This document shows, one piece after another, positions 1 through 9,499 of a stretch of 64,000 nucleotides of DNA. The notes under the pieces were generated by a model. It had not been told where the DNA came from and ran no database searches. It saw only the letters and a program-made list of their open reading frames with translations. The stretch covers positions 186,001-250,000 of the forward strand of contig NZ_LRAC01000124.1 in the NCBI RefSeq assembly GCF_001517085.1, in the 5' to 3' direction. Source of the stretch: Paenibacillus sp. DMB5 (GTDB lineage: Bacteria > Bacillota > Bacilli > Paenibacillales > Paenibacillaceae). Numbering within the stretch: the first letter of the stretch is position 1; each line of letters begins with the position of its first letter. The translations under genes and the position numbers were made by a program.

Positions 1-776
1 ATGATGCGGTCGTACTGTGCGGGGGAGCAACCAAAGCACGCCAGTTCAATGTCGAAGGCAGTGAGCTGAACGGTGTCATGTACGCAATGGATTACCTGAC
101 CGGCACGATCAAGAGCTACCTGAACTCCAATCTGGAAGACGGCAATTTCGTATCGGCCGCTGGTAAAGATGTGGTTGTACTGGGCGGCGGGGATACCGGT
201 TCCGACTGTGTTGCAACCTCTCTGCGTCATGGCTGCAAGAGCATTACCCAATTCGGTACGCATGATAAAGCACCGCTTGAGCGTGATCCGATTGCCAACC
301 CTTGGCCGCAATTCCCGAACGTGTATACACTCGACTATGCACAGCAGGAAGCCAAAGCCATCTTCGGCGACGACCCTCGTGAATTCTCCATTATGACCAC
401 CAAGTTTGTTGGTGATGAAGAGGGCAACCTGAAGGAGCTGCACACCGTGCAAATCCGCCGTATGGTGGATGAGTCAGGCCGCAAGATCTACCAGCCTGTA
501 CCGGGTACTGAAGCTGTCTATCCGGCTCAGCTGGCGCTGATCGCGATTGGCTTCGATGGACCAGAACAGGATATCATTCAGGAGCTGAACCTGGAAACGG
601 ACCGCCGCAGCAATGTGAAGGCCCGTTACGGCAAATTCAATACCAGTGTGGATAAAGTTTTTGCTGCAGGTGATATGCGCCGCGGACAGAGTCTGGTGGT
701 CTGGGCGATTAACGAAGGCCGCGCAGCTGCACGTGAAGTTGACAAATATCTGATGGGATCGACCGTTCTCGTCTAA
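1..776 (+). CDS. gltD: Glutamate synthase small subunit, 5'-truncated by the window
   Basis: The reading frame is open from base 3, so the gene begins upstream of the window and only the last 258 residues are seen. The product is the FAD/NAD(P)H-dependent beta subunit of glutamate synthase, which passes electrons to the large subunit for glutamate formation from glutamine and 2-oxoglutarate. The visible part has a nucleotide-binding GGGDTGSDC motif and the C-terminal flavin motif [16 protein letters not shown] followed by NEGR, both typical of GltD and related pyridine-nucleotide oxidoreductases. gltB would be expected just upstream. A strong hairpin follows the stop codon, so this is the last gene of its transcript. 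Confidence 0.93.
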   Translation, partial: DAVVLCGGATKARQFNVEGSELNGVMYAMDYLTGTIKSYLNSNLEDGNFVSAAGKDVVVLGGGDTGSDCVATSLRHGCKSITQFGTHDKAPLERDPIANPWPQFPNVYTLDYAQQEAKAIFGDDPREFSIMTTKFVGDEEGNLKELHTVQIRRMVDESGRKIYQPVPGTEAVYPAQLALIAIGFDGPEQDIIQELNLETDRRSNVKARYGKFNTSVDKVFAAGDMRRGQSLVVWAINEGRAAAREVDKYLMGSTVLV

Positions 777-796
777 CCGATAATCTGTGGATCACC

Positions 797-836
797 AAAG
801 AGCCGCCCTCCCAGCAATTGCTGGAGGGGCGGCTCT
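797..836 (+). terminator. Hairpin terminator after gltD
   Basis: A GC-rich inverted repeat (AAGAGCCGCCCTCC against GGAGGGGCGGCTCTT) lies 20 bp after the gltD stop. A second hairpin at 852-880 (GAGATGCCGTG / CACGGCATCTC, then TTT) lies between it and the convergent chemoreceptor gene. Together they separate the two convergent transcripts. Confidence 0.75.
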
Positions 837-893
837 TGTAATATATAACATGAGATGCCGTGTGTTAAGCACGGCATCTCTTTAAGGAGTTCT

Positions 894-2894
894 CTAATCC
901 TCAAGCTTAAAGCGCTCGATCTTCACCTGCAGGTCTGAGGCCATCTTGGACAGTTCACCGGAGGAAGCGGTAATCTCATCCATAGAGGCAAGCTGCTCCT
1001 GAGTCGCTGCTGTTACGCTCTGGAAGGCATCAGAGGTGGACCGTGCGATATTGGAAATTTCAACGACGGAAGCTGCGACCTGCTCGGCTCCTGCAGACAT
1101 TTGCTCCGTAACGGCGGAAATGTCATGGATCTGGCCGTTGATTCTGGCGGTGGACTGTTCAATATTCGCAAACGCCGCTTTGGCCTCATCAGTCACTTGA
1201 ATCCCCAGCTCCACGTCAGCCGATACCCTGTTATGGATCGTCTCATAGGTCTGGTCAATAAGGACGGTCATTTGTTCAATCGTCTCCTGGATATTACCGG
1301 CAGTCGTCTTGGACTGGTCTGCCAGCTTGCGTACTTCAGCTGCCACTACAGCGAAGCCCCGGCCATGCTCACCGGCGCGGGCGGCCTCAATTCCGGCGTT
1401 CAGCGACAGCAGATTAGTCTGTACGGCAATATTGGAGATCGCACTGCTCATCGCTGACACCTGGGAGTTCAGGCCGTTCAACTGGCCGATCAGCTCAGAG
1501 GACAGGTGAGTGGACTCGCGGATCGCATCCATCTGCCGGCTGACCTGGCTGATTTTCTCGCTGCCGCTATGCACATCTGCTTCCGTATCTGCGGATGAGC
1601 TGACGATCGAGGATGCTGCCTCGGCAATTTTTGTAATGCCGGCAGACATTTCCTCCATTGCCCGGGACGTCTCGGCCATGGCTGCGGTCTGAGTCTCGGC
1701 TCCTTCTGACGAATCCTGGACCATCTCGGCCACATAGGCCGTAGCTTTGGCATTTTCTTCGGTGGTAGCGGTCAGCTGCTCGCTGGATGCTGCCAGCAGG
1801 CCGGAAGTCTCGGAGATGTCAGTCACGATATTCCGAAGTGATTCCACCATGAGATTATAGTTTTTGGCCAGCTCCCCGATCTCATCAGCACGGTCAATTG
1901 TGATCTGTTCGTTCAGATACCCTTCGCTTACACGGCGTGCAGACTGGTTAAGCCGGGTGATTGGCCGTGAGATAGCTCTTACGATGAAATACATCAGAAT
2001 GAGTGCGATCACAAGCGCACAGCCCAGCACGATTAGGCCGTTATACAATACAGGTAGCGAAGCGTCTGAAAATTCCTTGGTTTTGATTACACCCACGACA
2101 GTAAAGCCTGTAACAGGATCTGTCGTATAATAGCCGCTCATTTCCAGTCCGGTATCCGGATTGGTATAGGCCAGATCGCCTTTGTCTCCCACCAGCAGCT
2201 CAGCGACATAAGGTGCAATATCTTCACCGGCCCTTTTCAGCGGATGGGACACGAACTTGTTATTACGGTCAACAACATAGTAGTAGCCCTCTTTGCCGAG
2301 TTTGTTGCTATTGATCCGGTCACTCATTGCTTTAAGATTAAGAGTCGTGGCAAGGGCGCCTTTCCCGTCCTTGAGAGTTTCGGAAATGAACAGTGTATAA
2401 TTGCCGGTGGTTAAGGATACCGTCGGGTCTGTGAGGGTAACTTCACCGGGATTGCCGAGAGCGCCTTTATACCAGTCACGTGTACGGGGATCATAATCCT
2501 GGGGGCCGGGGTCAGGCGCTTTCATCCAGGCTCCGTTTTCATTTCCTCCTACAAAAAGCTCAAGCTCAGGATGCTCTTTTATAAACAATTCAATCAGTGT
2601 TCGGGTAGCCGGATTTTTGTTGTCTAAGTCGGCAGATGTCAGCTGCTGGCTGAGCTGAGAGACATTCTGTTTGGCGGCAGTAACCGATTCGTTAATCCCT
2701 GCAGCCAGCAAATCTACGCTTGTGTGCATCGATTCCTGCATCTTGTGCTCTAGCTGTTTACTGGAGCTGCTGTAGGAAAAGTAGCTTACCAGTACAACCG
2801 GAATAACCAGCATGACGGTAAAAATCAGGAGCATTTTCCTCTGCAGTGAACGGGATGTTAAATTTTGAGCGGCATTTTTGATTTTTGTGAACAT
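894..2894 (-). CDS. Methyl-accepting chemotaxis protein with dCACHE sensor
   Basis: A 666-residue transmembrane chemoreceptor. An N-terminal membrane helix (about 20-42) is followed by an extracellular double-CACHE ligand-binding region (about 45-275; RDWYKGA and [10 protein letters not shown] are characteristic). Then come a second membrane helix (about 283-306), a HAMP linker and a long cytoplasmic coiled coil. The signalling hairpin tip is clear ([20 protein letters not shown], then EVRKLADQS), where CheA/CheW dock. The start has an AAGGGGGAA ribosome site. dCACHE domains often bind amino acids or other small metabolites, but the ligand cannot be read from the sequence. It stands alone, not in a chemotaxis operon, which is normal for such receptors. 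Confidence 0.93.
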   Translation of the reverse strand: MFTKIKNAAQNLTSRSLQRKMLLIFTVMLVIPVVLVSYFSYSSSSKQLEHKMQESMHTSVDLLAAGINESVTAAKQNVSQLSQQLTSADLDNKNPATRTLIELFIKEHPELELFVGGNENGAWMKAPDPGPQDYDPRTRDWYKGALGNPGEVTLTDPTVSLTTGNYTLFISETLKDGKGALATTLNLKAMSDRINSNKLGKEGYYYVVDRNNKFVSHPLKRAGEDIAPYVAELLVGDKGDLAYTNPDTGLEMSGYYTTDPVTGFTVVGVIKTKEFSDASLPVLYNGLIVLGCALVIALILMYFIVRAISRPITRLNQSARRVSEGYLNEQITIDRADEIGELAKNYNLMVESLRNIVTDISETSGLLAASSEQLTATTEENAKATAYVAEMVQDSSEGAETQTAAMAETSRAMEEMSAGITKIAEAASSIVSSSADTEADVHSGSEKISQVSRQMDAIRESTHLSSELIGQLNGLNSQVSAMSSAISNIAVQTNLLSLNAGIEAARAGEHGRGFAVVAAEVRKLADQSKTTAGNIQETIEQMTVLIDQTYETIHNRVSADVELGIQVTDEAKAAFANIEQSTARINGQIHDISAVTEQMSAGAEQVAASVVEISNIARSTSDAFQSVTAATQEQLASMDEITASSGELSKMASDLQVKIERFKLED

Positions 2895-3109
2895 AGCGAT
2901 GATTCCCCCTTGAATACATTTACACAGAGGTTTTGACGGGCGTTTCCTCTTGAAAATGCTCTACTCATATATTCGGTTTATTTTCAAAAAAATTTCATAT
3001 GTAAGCCGGTTTATCTGAAACATTTAATTTACAAATGGACGGAAATAGTGTAAACGTATACATGAAAGCTAGCCGGAACCGGTTCAAACATGGCAATTTC
3101 ATGACAGGC

Positions 3110-3138
3110 TTGACGCATTTTGTGATTTCGGATACATT
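3110..3138 (+). promoter_or_regulatory. Sigma-A-type promoter for the proS leader
   Basis: TTGACG at 3110-3115 and TACATT at 3133-3138 are separated by exactly 17 bp. Transcription would start near 3145, just before the T-box leader. Confidence 0.55.
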
Positions 3139-3144
3139 AAATAA

Positions 3145-3402
3145 CAATTCAATAACGCAGCAGCGTTGACCAAGGATCTGCGTCCCCAAATATCGCCAGA
3201 ACAGAGAGAGGATTCACCGGCTGAAAGGTCCTCCGAGCCGCGAAGGGAGCGCACCCTGCTTTGGAAGCTGCAGCAATGGAGGTAAGCCTTTATTTGCTGC
3301 CGGCCCCGGCCGTTATCCGGATAGAGGACTGCCAGGCATAGCCCGGCGGTTGAAATAGGGTGGTATCACGACGCATTCGTCCCTGACGGATGCGTCTTTT
3401 TT
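3145..3402 (+). promoter_or_regulatory. T-box leader controlling proS
   Basis: The 5' leader of proS has T-box architecture. A stem I region carries AGAGAG and a GCTGAAAGG apical segment (about 3200-3230). The conserved T-box antiterminator sequence AATAGGGTGGTATCACG lies at about 3354-3370. A terminator follows (GACGCATTCGTC at 3370-3381, GACGGATGCGTC at 3385-3396, then six T). Uncharged tRNA-Pro would pair with the T-box and release the terminator. A CCT proline triplet in ACCCTG (3255-3257) is a possible specifier, but I could not fold stem I well enough to prove it. Confidence 0.9.
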
Positions 3403-3434
3403 GCGTTTCAAACAATCAGGAGGAGATGATTTAG

Positions 3435-5150
3435 ATGCGCCAAAGCCAGCTTTTACTGACTACACTACGCGATGCACCTGCGGATGCAGAAACGGCAAGC
3501 CATCAGCTGCTCTTGCGTGCCGGCTACATCCGGATGCTCGCAGCAGGAATATACAGCTACCTGCCGCTGGGCCGCAGGGTGCTGCGCAATATTGAGCATA
3601 TTGTCCGCGAGGAAATGGATGCCGCCGGTGCTCAGGAGGTGCTGCTGCCATCTTTGCTGCCGGCTGAGCTGTGGAAGGAGTCGGGACGATTCGAGCCGTA
3701 CGGTAAGGACCTGATGACCCTTATGGACCGCCATGAGCGCCAGTTTGTGCTCGGCCCGACCCACGAAGAAGCAATAACGACCCTGGTCCGGGGAGAGATC
3801 AGCTCCTACCGCAAGCTGCCGGTTACGCTCTATCAGGTTCAGACCAAATTCCGCGATGAACGCCGCCCGCGTTCAGGTCTGCTGCGGGGCAGGGAGTTTC
3901 TGATGAAGGATGCTTATTCTTTTGACACGGACAAGGAGGGGCTGGACGCAGCATATAACCGTATGTTCAAAGCCTATGAACGGATTTTTACCCGCTGCGG
4001 GCTGAACTTCAAGGCAGTCCAGGCGAATGCCGGTGCTATGGGCGGTGAAGGCGGAAATCACGAATTTATGGCGCTCGCAGAGGTTGGAGAGGACACACTC
4101 GCTGTATGCTCGAGCTGCGATTATGCTGCAAATCTGGAGGAAGCCGAGGCGGGTATGGCGGTTAGCGGTATCTCGACTGGAGAGGCAGACCAGCCCTCTG
4201 CTCAAAAGTTTCATACGCCAGGGCTGCGGACAATCGACCAGCTGGAAGAGAAGCTGCAGCTTGCGCCGGAGAGCATCATCAAGACACTGATCTACAGCGG
4301 TGACGGCACCATGTTTGCCGTGCTGGTACGCGGGAACCATGAGGTGAATGAGCTCAAGCTTGCGGCTGCTGCGGGCGTTACCGCAGTCTCTCTCGCAGAT
4401 AATGAAGCCGTCAGGGCGGCTGCCGGTGTCGAGAGCGGATATGTCGGACCGGTCGGCCTGAAGCTGCCGCTGATCATTGATAATGCCGTGGCAGCGATGG
4501 AAACCGGGATTGCAGGTGCAGGCGAAAGAGACTACCATCTGCGGAATGTGGTGCCTGGACGTGACTTTTCGCTTGAGCATGTGGCTGATATCAGAAACGC
4601 TGCCGAAGGGGAGACTTGTCCGAAATGCGGAAAGGGTGTGTACCATTTTCATAAAGGGATAGAGATCGGCCACATCTTTAAGCTGGGTACAAGGTACAGT
4701 GAGAAGCTTGGAGCCGTCTATCTGGATGCCTCCGGCAGAAACAATCCGATGATTATGGGCTGTTACGGCATTGGCCTTTCCAGAATGCTGGCAGCGGTTG
4801 CCGAACAAAGCCATGATGATGAGGGCTTGCTCTGGCCGGAGGAGCTTGCACCTTACCAGGTGCATATATTACAGCTGTCTGCCAAGGATCAGGAACAGAC
4901 CGTGCTGGCTGAAGCGCTATACAACGAGCTTAACGGGGCAGGTATTGGGACACTGCTCGATGACAGGGATGAACGGCCAGGGGTAAAATTTAAGGACGCC
5001 GCACTAATCGGCATTCCGGTTGTGCTGGTGGTCGGCAAGTCGGCCGGGGAAGGCAAGGTTGAATTCTGGGACCGGAAGAGTGGTACGAAGGAAGTTATCA
5101 GCAGCACAGAGGCGGTCTTCCGGGTAGCAAGGGAACGAAATAAAAGATAG
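3435..5150 (+). CDS. proS: Prolyl-tRNA synthetase, bacterial type with editing domain
   Basis: A 571-residue class II synthetase charging tRNA-Pro. The catalytic core shows motif 2 (FRDERRPRSGLLRGREF, about 140-156) and motif 3 (GCYGIGLSRMLAA, about 442-454). Between them lies the inserted editing (INS/YbaK-like) domain, about 230-390, which hydrolyses mischarged Ala-tRNA-Pro. The C-terminal anticodon-binding domain ends the protein (DDRDERPGVKFKDA). Length and order match the bacterial ProS type rather than the archaeal type. An AGGAGGAGA ribosome site precedes the ATG. Expression should respond to proline starvation through the T-box leader just upstream. Confidence 0.97.
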   Translation: MRQSQLLLTTLRDAPADAETASHQLLLRAGYIRMLAAGIYSYLPLGRRVLRNIEHIVREEMDAAGAQEVLLPSLLPAELWKESGRFEPYGKDLMTLMDRHERQFVLGPTHEEAITTLVRGEISSYRKLPVTLYQVQTKFRDERRPRSGLLRGREFLMKDAYSFDTDKEGLDAAYNRMFKAYERIFTRCGLNFKAVQANAGAMGGEGGNHEFMALAEVGEDTLAVCSSCDYAANLEEAEAGMAVSGISTGEADQPSAQKFHTPGLRTIDQLEEKLQLAPESIIKTLIYSGDGTMFAVLVRGNHEVNELKLAAAAGVTAVSLADNEAVRAAAGVESGYVGPVGLKLPLIIDNAVAAMETGIAGAGERDYHLRNVVPGRDFSLEHVADIRNAAEGETCPKCGKGVYHFHKGIEIGHIFKLGTRYSEKLGAVYLDASGRNNPMIMGCYGIGLSRMLAAVAEQSHDDEGLLWPEELAPYQVHILQLSAKDQEQTVLAEALYNELNGAGIGTLLDDRDERPGVKFKDAALIGIPVVLVVGKSAGEGKVEFWDRKSGTKEVISSTEAVFRVARERNKR

Positions 5151-5226
5151 TCCAGCTCAAACTTCATATTCAGTATGAATATACCGGTAAATTTGATGAG
5201 GCGGAAGAGCTGCGGAGCAAAGCTTA
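5146..5226 (+). pseudogene. Short coding relic after proS
   Basis: In the +1 frame relative to proS, about 25 codons from 5149 to the TAA at 5224-5226 read as plausible protein (VQLKLHIQYEYTGKFDEAEE and a few more residues). The tail resembles the helical UVR-type motif (D/E-A-E-E-L-R). No start codon or ribosome site is present and the frame is closed upstream inside proS. It could be a decayed gene tail or chance. No function is assigned. Confidence 0.25.
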
Positions 5227-5246
5227 ATATATTTCATCAAAAACTT

Positions 5247-5289
5247 TGGAGTGCTTCCGGTGTAAAGCTGGCGGCAACTCCATTTTTTT
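5247..5289 (+). terminator. Rho-independent terminator after proS
   Basis: TGGAGTGC and CCGG pair with CTGG and GCAACTCCA, followed by a run of seven T. The hairpin ends the proS transcript and leaves topB with its own promoter region (5290-5418, AT-rich, no other gene seen). Confidence 0.7.
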
Positions 5290-5432
5290 ATAGCACTGCA
5301 TATGGGTTAAAAAGAGATGAACGTACTTTTTTGCTGAGTCACTTCTATTAATAGCAGGTAATTATTTTTGCAAAATGGTATAATAAAAAACTGGACGTGT
5401 TTTGGAACAACGATAGGTAAGGAGCGATATTT

Positions 5433-7733
5433 TTGAAAACACTCATTATTGCGGAGAAACCGGACATGGGGCGGAATATCGCCGCCGCAATAGAACCGAA
5501 AGCCAAAAACTACCGTTCCTATTTAGAAGGGGACCAGTACATCATCACCTGGGCGATCGGACATCTGATTGGGCTTGCCGAGCCGGAAGCTTATGATGGA
5601 AAATACAAAAAGTGGAACATTAACGATCTGCCGATTATACCCGACCAGTTCAAGCTGGTGCCAAACGCCCGCACTATTGATCAGCTGAAGGTGATCGGCG
5701 AGCTGGCCAAACGCAGCAACCTGCTGGTCAACTCCTGTGACGCCGGGCGGGAGGGGCAGCATATTTTCTCACTGATCCAGCGGCATTTGAAGCTCAGCCA
5801 GCCGGTAAAACGGCTGTGGATATCGGATCTGACGCCGGAGACGATCCGCAAAGGCTTCCAGGAGCTGAAGGACGGCTCGGAGTATGAAAATCTGACCAAA
5901 GCGGCCAGAGCACGCAGTGAGGCTGACTGGCTGATCGGGATGAACGGCTCACGCGCCTTTACTACGAAGCATAATGTGCTGCTGTCCGTGGGCCGGGTGC
6001 AGACGCCCGTGCTGGCACTGATCTACGACCGGCAAAAGACGATTGAGGCGTTTTCGTCGCTGAAATTTTTTGAGGTCGAGGGCCATTTTGCACAGAATGA
6101 GGTTGTCTATAAAGGCATGTGGCAGGGGGACCGCCTGACCGACAAGGAGAAGGCTGATGCGCTCGCAGCCAAGGTCAAAGGCAAGCCCGGAAGGATTGCT
6201 TCCTATGAGGTTAAGGATACGAAAGAGTATCCCAACAAGCTGTATGATCTGACGCTGCTGCAGCGTGAAGCGAACGGGAAATACGCATTTTCCGCCAAAA
6301 AGACACTGGATATCGCCCAGGCGCTCTACGAAAAGCACAAGGTTATTTCGTACCCCCGGACGAACTCCAACTATGTTACCGAGCAGAACATTCCGGAGAT
6401 GCACAAAACGCTTAATGCGCTGCAGGGCACCTCCTATGACGAGCTGGTTAAAGGCGCCAACCGCAGCCTGGTCCATAAAGGCAATAAATTTGTCTGCAAT
6501 CCGTCCAAGGTGGAAGACCACCATGCGATTCTTCCGACCAACCGCAAGGCTTCGGGGCTGAGCGCAGATGAGGCGAAATTATATGATCTGATTGTGCGCC
6601 GTTTCTTGTCGCAGTTCTATCCGGCCGCCGAATATAAGGTACACACGGTCTTTACGGAGGTGGAGGGTGAGAGCTTCAAGACTACGGTCAAGGAGCTGCT
6701 GAGTCTGGGCTGGAAGGTGATCTATGCCGACCAGAAGAAGGACAAGGCGAAGCCGTCCAAAGGAAAAGGCAAGGATGAGGAGGAGGAAGAGGAGATCGAA
6801 GTGAACGAGCCGTTCTCTATCTCCCCTGCGGATGAAGTGCTGTGCAGCGATGCGGTTGTCAAAGAGAAGGATACGCAGCCGCCCAAGCATTACACCGAAG
6901 GCACCCTGCTCAAAGCGATGGAAAGCGCGGGCAAGCAGATTGAGGACGAGGAGCTGCGCGATGCCATGAAGGATTCCGGACTCGGCACTCCGGCAACCCG
7001 GGCGGCTACTATAGAGCGGCTGAAAAATGTCGGCTACGTCGAAATGCAGGGTAAAAAGATTGCCATCACCCAGAAGGGGCGGACGGCGATTGAACTGATC
7101 CGCGGAGCGGGCATCGAGCTGCTGACCTCACCGGAGATGACCGGGCAATGGGAACGGAGGCTTAATGAAATCGCCAGAGGTACGGCTGCAGACGGGCAGT
7201 TCATGGAGAATGTGAAGCGCTTCGCTTCCATGATCGTCGACAAGGTGAAGGTCCAGTCCCGTGCGGCCAAAACCTCCTTTGAAGGCGAGACGCCTTCAGT
7301 CCGGGCCGGCTCCAAAGGCCGGGGCAGCGGTGCTGCGTCCAAGGATGGCGCGGACAAGCCGGCCGCCGGTACACGCAAGCGCAGCAGTGCCGGTGACGGC
7401 GGGGCTGGTACCAAGCCGGCCGGAGCAAGAGCGGCGAAGCCGGCAGAGCAGGGGGACAGCGGGCCGAGGATTATCGGCAGCTGCCCCCGTCCGGGCTGCG
7501 GCGGCACCATCTTCATGGGCCGCAAGGGCTACGGCTGCTCCCATTATAAAGAGGGCTGCAAGTTTGTCATCTGGAAGGAAACCCACGGCCGGACGCTGAC
7601 GGACACCCAGGTTAAGGCGCTGATTGAGAAGGGGAAGACCGGCAAGCTGAAGCTGGCTGCCGAGGACGGCTCGCCGCTGGAAGGCAAGCTGGTATTAGCG
7701 AATACGGATACTGGACAGCTTAGTGTAGAATAA
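5433..7733 (+). CDS. topB: DNA topoisomerase III
   Basis: A 766-residue type IA topoisomerase that relaxes or decatenates DNA by single-strand passage. An N-terminal TOPRIM domain (LIIAEKPDMGRNIAAAI at the start) is followed by the central gate domains. The catalytic tyrosine is in VISYPRTNSNYV (Tyr307), and SVGRVQTPVLALIYDRQ is conserved. A Lys/Glu-rich linker lies at about 432-455. The tail is Ala/Lys/Gly-rich (about 605-680) and precedes a C4 zinc ribbon (CPRPGCGGTIF, then CSHYKEGCKF). The start is TTG at 5433 with AAGGAG 8 bases upstream, and the resulting N-terminus fits the family exactly. Confidence 0.95.
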   Translation: MKTLIIAEKPDMGRNIAAAIEPKAKNYRSYLEGDQYIITWAIGHLIGLAEPEAYDGKYKKWNINDLPIIPDQFKLVPNARTIDQLKVIGELAKRSNLLVNSCDAGREGQHIFSLIQRHLKLSQPVKRLWISDLTPETIRKGFQELKDGSEYENLTKAARARSEADWLIGMNGSRAFTTKHNVLLSVGRVQTPVLALIYDRQKTIEAFSSLKFFEVEGHFAQNEVVYKGMWQGDRLTDKEKADALAAKVKGKPGRIASYEVKDTKEYPNKLYDLTLLQREANGKYAFSAKKTLDIAQALYEKHKVISYPRTNSNYVTEQNIPEMHKTLNALQGTSYDELVKGANRSLVHKGNKFVCNPSKVEDHHAILPTNRKASGLSADEAKLYDLIVRRFLSQFYPAAEYKVHTVFTEVEGESFKTTVKELLSLGWKVIYADQKKDKAKPSKGKGKDEEEEEEIEVNEPFSISPADEVLCSDAVVKEKDTQPPKHYTEGTLLKAMESAGKQIEDEELRDAMKDSGLGTPATRAATIERLKNVGYVEMQGKKIAITQKGRTAIELIRGAGIELLTSPEMTGQWERRLNEIARGTAADGQFMENVKRFASMIVDKVKVQSRAAKTSFEGETPSVRAGSKGRGSGAASKDGADKPAAGTRKRSSAGDGGAGTKPAGARAAKPAEQGDSGPRIIGSCPRPGCGGTIFMGRKGYGCSHYKEGCKFVIWKETHGRTLTDTQVKALIEKGKTGKLKLAAEDGSPLEGKLVLANTDTGQLSVE

Positions 7734-7758
7734 TGAAACGCTGCCCCGGGCAGCTAAG

Positions 7759-7816
7759 AAAAAGAGGATGCAGCCTGACCGCGGGATCTCCCGGCAGGCT
7801 GCATCCTCCTCTTTTT
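7759..7816. terminator. Bidirectional terminator between topB and the DsbA-like gene
   Basis: A long inverted repeat (AAGAGGATGCAGCCTG / CAGGCTGCATCCTCCTCTT) is flanked by an A-run on the left and a T-run on the right, so it can terminate both convergent transcripts. Confidence 0.85.
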
Positions 7817-7830
7817 GAACCACATATGCT

Positions 7831-8592
7831 TTATTTCGCAGACTCAGCCAGACTGCTCTCAATGGCGGCCGTAAGCCCATCATATGAGGAATCCGGCAAC
7901 AGAACACCGTTCACCATAAATTTGGGAGTGCCGTTAACACCATAGGCTCCGGCAATCTTGAAATCTTCCTTAACGTCGTACATGTAGGTATGATTCTTCA
8001 AATCCTGCTCGAACCGGGCATAGTCAAGGCCTTCGATGTTATCTTTAACAAACTGAAGGATGAACTTCTGGGTGGCCCAGATGGTGCTCTCATCGCCCTG
8101 ATTGGCGTAGAGCTCATGAACATATTCCCAGAACTTCTCGTTGCTCTGCTTATAGATTGCTTCTCCGGCGCTGGCAGCAAGGTAAGAGTCGCGGTCAATG
8201 AAAGCGAAGTTCATGAAATAGAGCTCTGCTTTTCCGGTGTCCACATAGTCTTTAATGAAGGTATCCAGATTGGCTTCGGTCCATTTCTTGCAGGCCGGGC
8301 ATTTGAAATCGGCGAACTCAATGACCTTGACCTTGGCGTCCGGACTGCCCAGATGCGGCTGCTTCTCATAATTCAGGCCGTCAACGACAATTGTACCTTT
8401 GACATCCGTATAGTTAGGCAGCCCCTCAAGCACATTCTCCTCTTTGGATTTGCCGTCTGTAAGGACATAGATAAGTACAATTGCCAGAATGACCGCGATG
8501 ATACCAAGCAGCATGGGCAGCAATCGGGGGCCGGCAGTGTTCCGCGCAGACTGCTTATTCGGTGTGCGGTTAGGACTTGCTTGCTTGTTCAT
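7831..8592 (-). CDS. Membrane-anchored DsbA-family thiol oxidoreductase
   Basis: A 253-residue protein with a basic cytoplasmic N-terminus, one membrane helix (about 26-46) and an extracytoplasmic thioredoxin-like fold with inserted helical domain. The redox motif is CPAC in FADFKCPACKKW (about 95-105). A cis-proline loop follows near the C-terminus (NGTPKFMVNG). This is the BdbD/DsbA_4 type, which introduces disulfides into exported proteins. No BdbC-like membrane partner is adjacent, so its re-oxidant would be elsewhere. A GGAGG ribosome site supports the ATG. The gene appears monocistronic. Confidence 0.88.
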   Translation of the reverse strand: MNKQASPNRTPNKQSARNTAGPRLLPMLLGIIAVILAIVLIYVLTDGKSKEENVLEGLPNYTDVKGTIVVDGLNYEKQPHLGSPDAKVKVIEFADFKCPACKKWTEANLDTFIKDYVDTGKAELYFMNFAFIDRDSYLAASAGEAIYKQSNEKFWEYVHELYANQGDESTIWATQKFILQFVKDNIEGLDYARFEQDLKNHTYMYDVKEDFKIAGAYGVNGTPKFMVNGVLLPDSSYDGLTAAIESSLAESAK

Positions 8593-8691
8593 TCCAAACC
8601 TCCTGAATGAGATGAAAATCTACTCAAACAGTATAAACACTGCAGCTGCCGGATGCCTATGGCATTTGTAACAGGAGGCCTGCCTTTATGA

Positions 8692-9444
8692 TCAGCCGTG
8701 GTTTTGCAGTTTGGATGCCGTCCGGATAACCGGCGGAACCTCACTGATCGAGGAGATCGTCAAGACCGACTGCTGCATCTCACGCTGAAGCTCAATGAGG
8801 TTATAAAGCCATTCATTCTGCTGCTTCAAGTAGATGCTGTTAATGCCGGCAGTCAAGGCCGGAAGCACGTCGGTGCGCAAGGAGTTGCCGATCATCCAGG
8901 TGCGCTTGCGTTCAAACGGATAGGACACCAGGATATTTTCCAGTGATTCGATATTTTTATGCTGGCGGATAAAGATCCTGTCGTCAAAATAGACATCGAG
9001 CTTCATCTGTTCAATTTTGCGCTGCTGGATGGTGTCGTCTCCGCCGGTGTACAGGTAGAGGTCATGCCCGTCATGCTTGAGAGCGTCGAGGGTTTCAACC
9101 ATCCCGGGATAGGCTTCGACTTCCTGATCGTAGACGCTCAGCCCGAGCTTCATCAGCTGCTGCTCATGATAAGGATCGGCAGACCGGTTATATTTGGCAC
9201 AGAAAAAGCGGTAGGTGGCGATCAGCGATTTGGGGAAGTTGTCGCTTGCCAGTCCGCTGGTGCTGACGGTTTCCACATCGATTTCCACCTGTTTGCTGCG
9301 GAATTCTCCGGTTGTCGGGCCATATTCCCCGAACCAGTCGGACATCAGCTCGAAATACTGCCCCAGAATGAGGTCAAAATATTTGTTGCAGTGTACCAGG
9401 GTGTCGTCCAGATCAAAAATAACTTGTTGCGGCAAATACTTCAT
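8692..9444 (-). CDS. HAD-superfamily hydrolase
   Basis: A 250-residue phosphatase-like protein. HAD motif I is FDLDDTLVHCN near the N-terminus (nucleophile Asp in DLDDT), motif II is YLYTGGDD, and the C-terminal motif is WMIGNSLRTDVLPALTAG. Substrate is unknown; the large cap inserted after motif I is the C1 type seen in phosphoglycolate-phosphatase relatives. The frame is open further upstream, but the ATG at 9444 has an AGGAGT ribosome site and starts right before motif I. It lies 55 bp downstream of the ArsR-like gene on the same strand and may be co-transcribed with it. Confidence 0.88.
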   Translation of the reverse strand: MKYLPQQVIFDLDDTLVHCNKYFDLILGQYFELMSDWFGEYGPTTGEFRSKQVEIDVETVSTSGLASDNFPKSLIATYRFFCAKYNRSADPYHEQQLMKLGLSVYDQEVEAYPGMVETLDALKHDGHDLYLYTGGDDTIQQRKIEQMKLDVYFDDRIFIRQHKNIESLENILVSYPFERKRTWMIGNSLRTDVLPALTAGINSIYLKQQNEWLYNLIELQREMQQSVLTISSISEVPPVIRTASKLQNHG

Positions 9445-9499
9445 AACGCTCACTCCTAAGCCTGTAAGTTTGTCAGCAGTCTCTGCTTGTGTATTGTTA

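Noticed and set aside
2895..2994. SigD (flagellar) promoter for the chemoreceptor
   Set aside because: TAAA and a CCGAATAT-like sequence occur but with the wrong spacing.
3873..4865. Long minus-strand open frame of 330 codons opposite proS
   Set aside because: It is a shadow of a GC-rich conserved gene, has no ribosome site and no recognisable domain.
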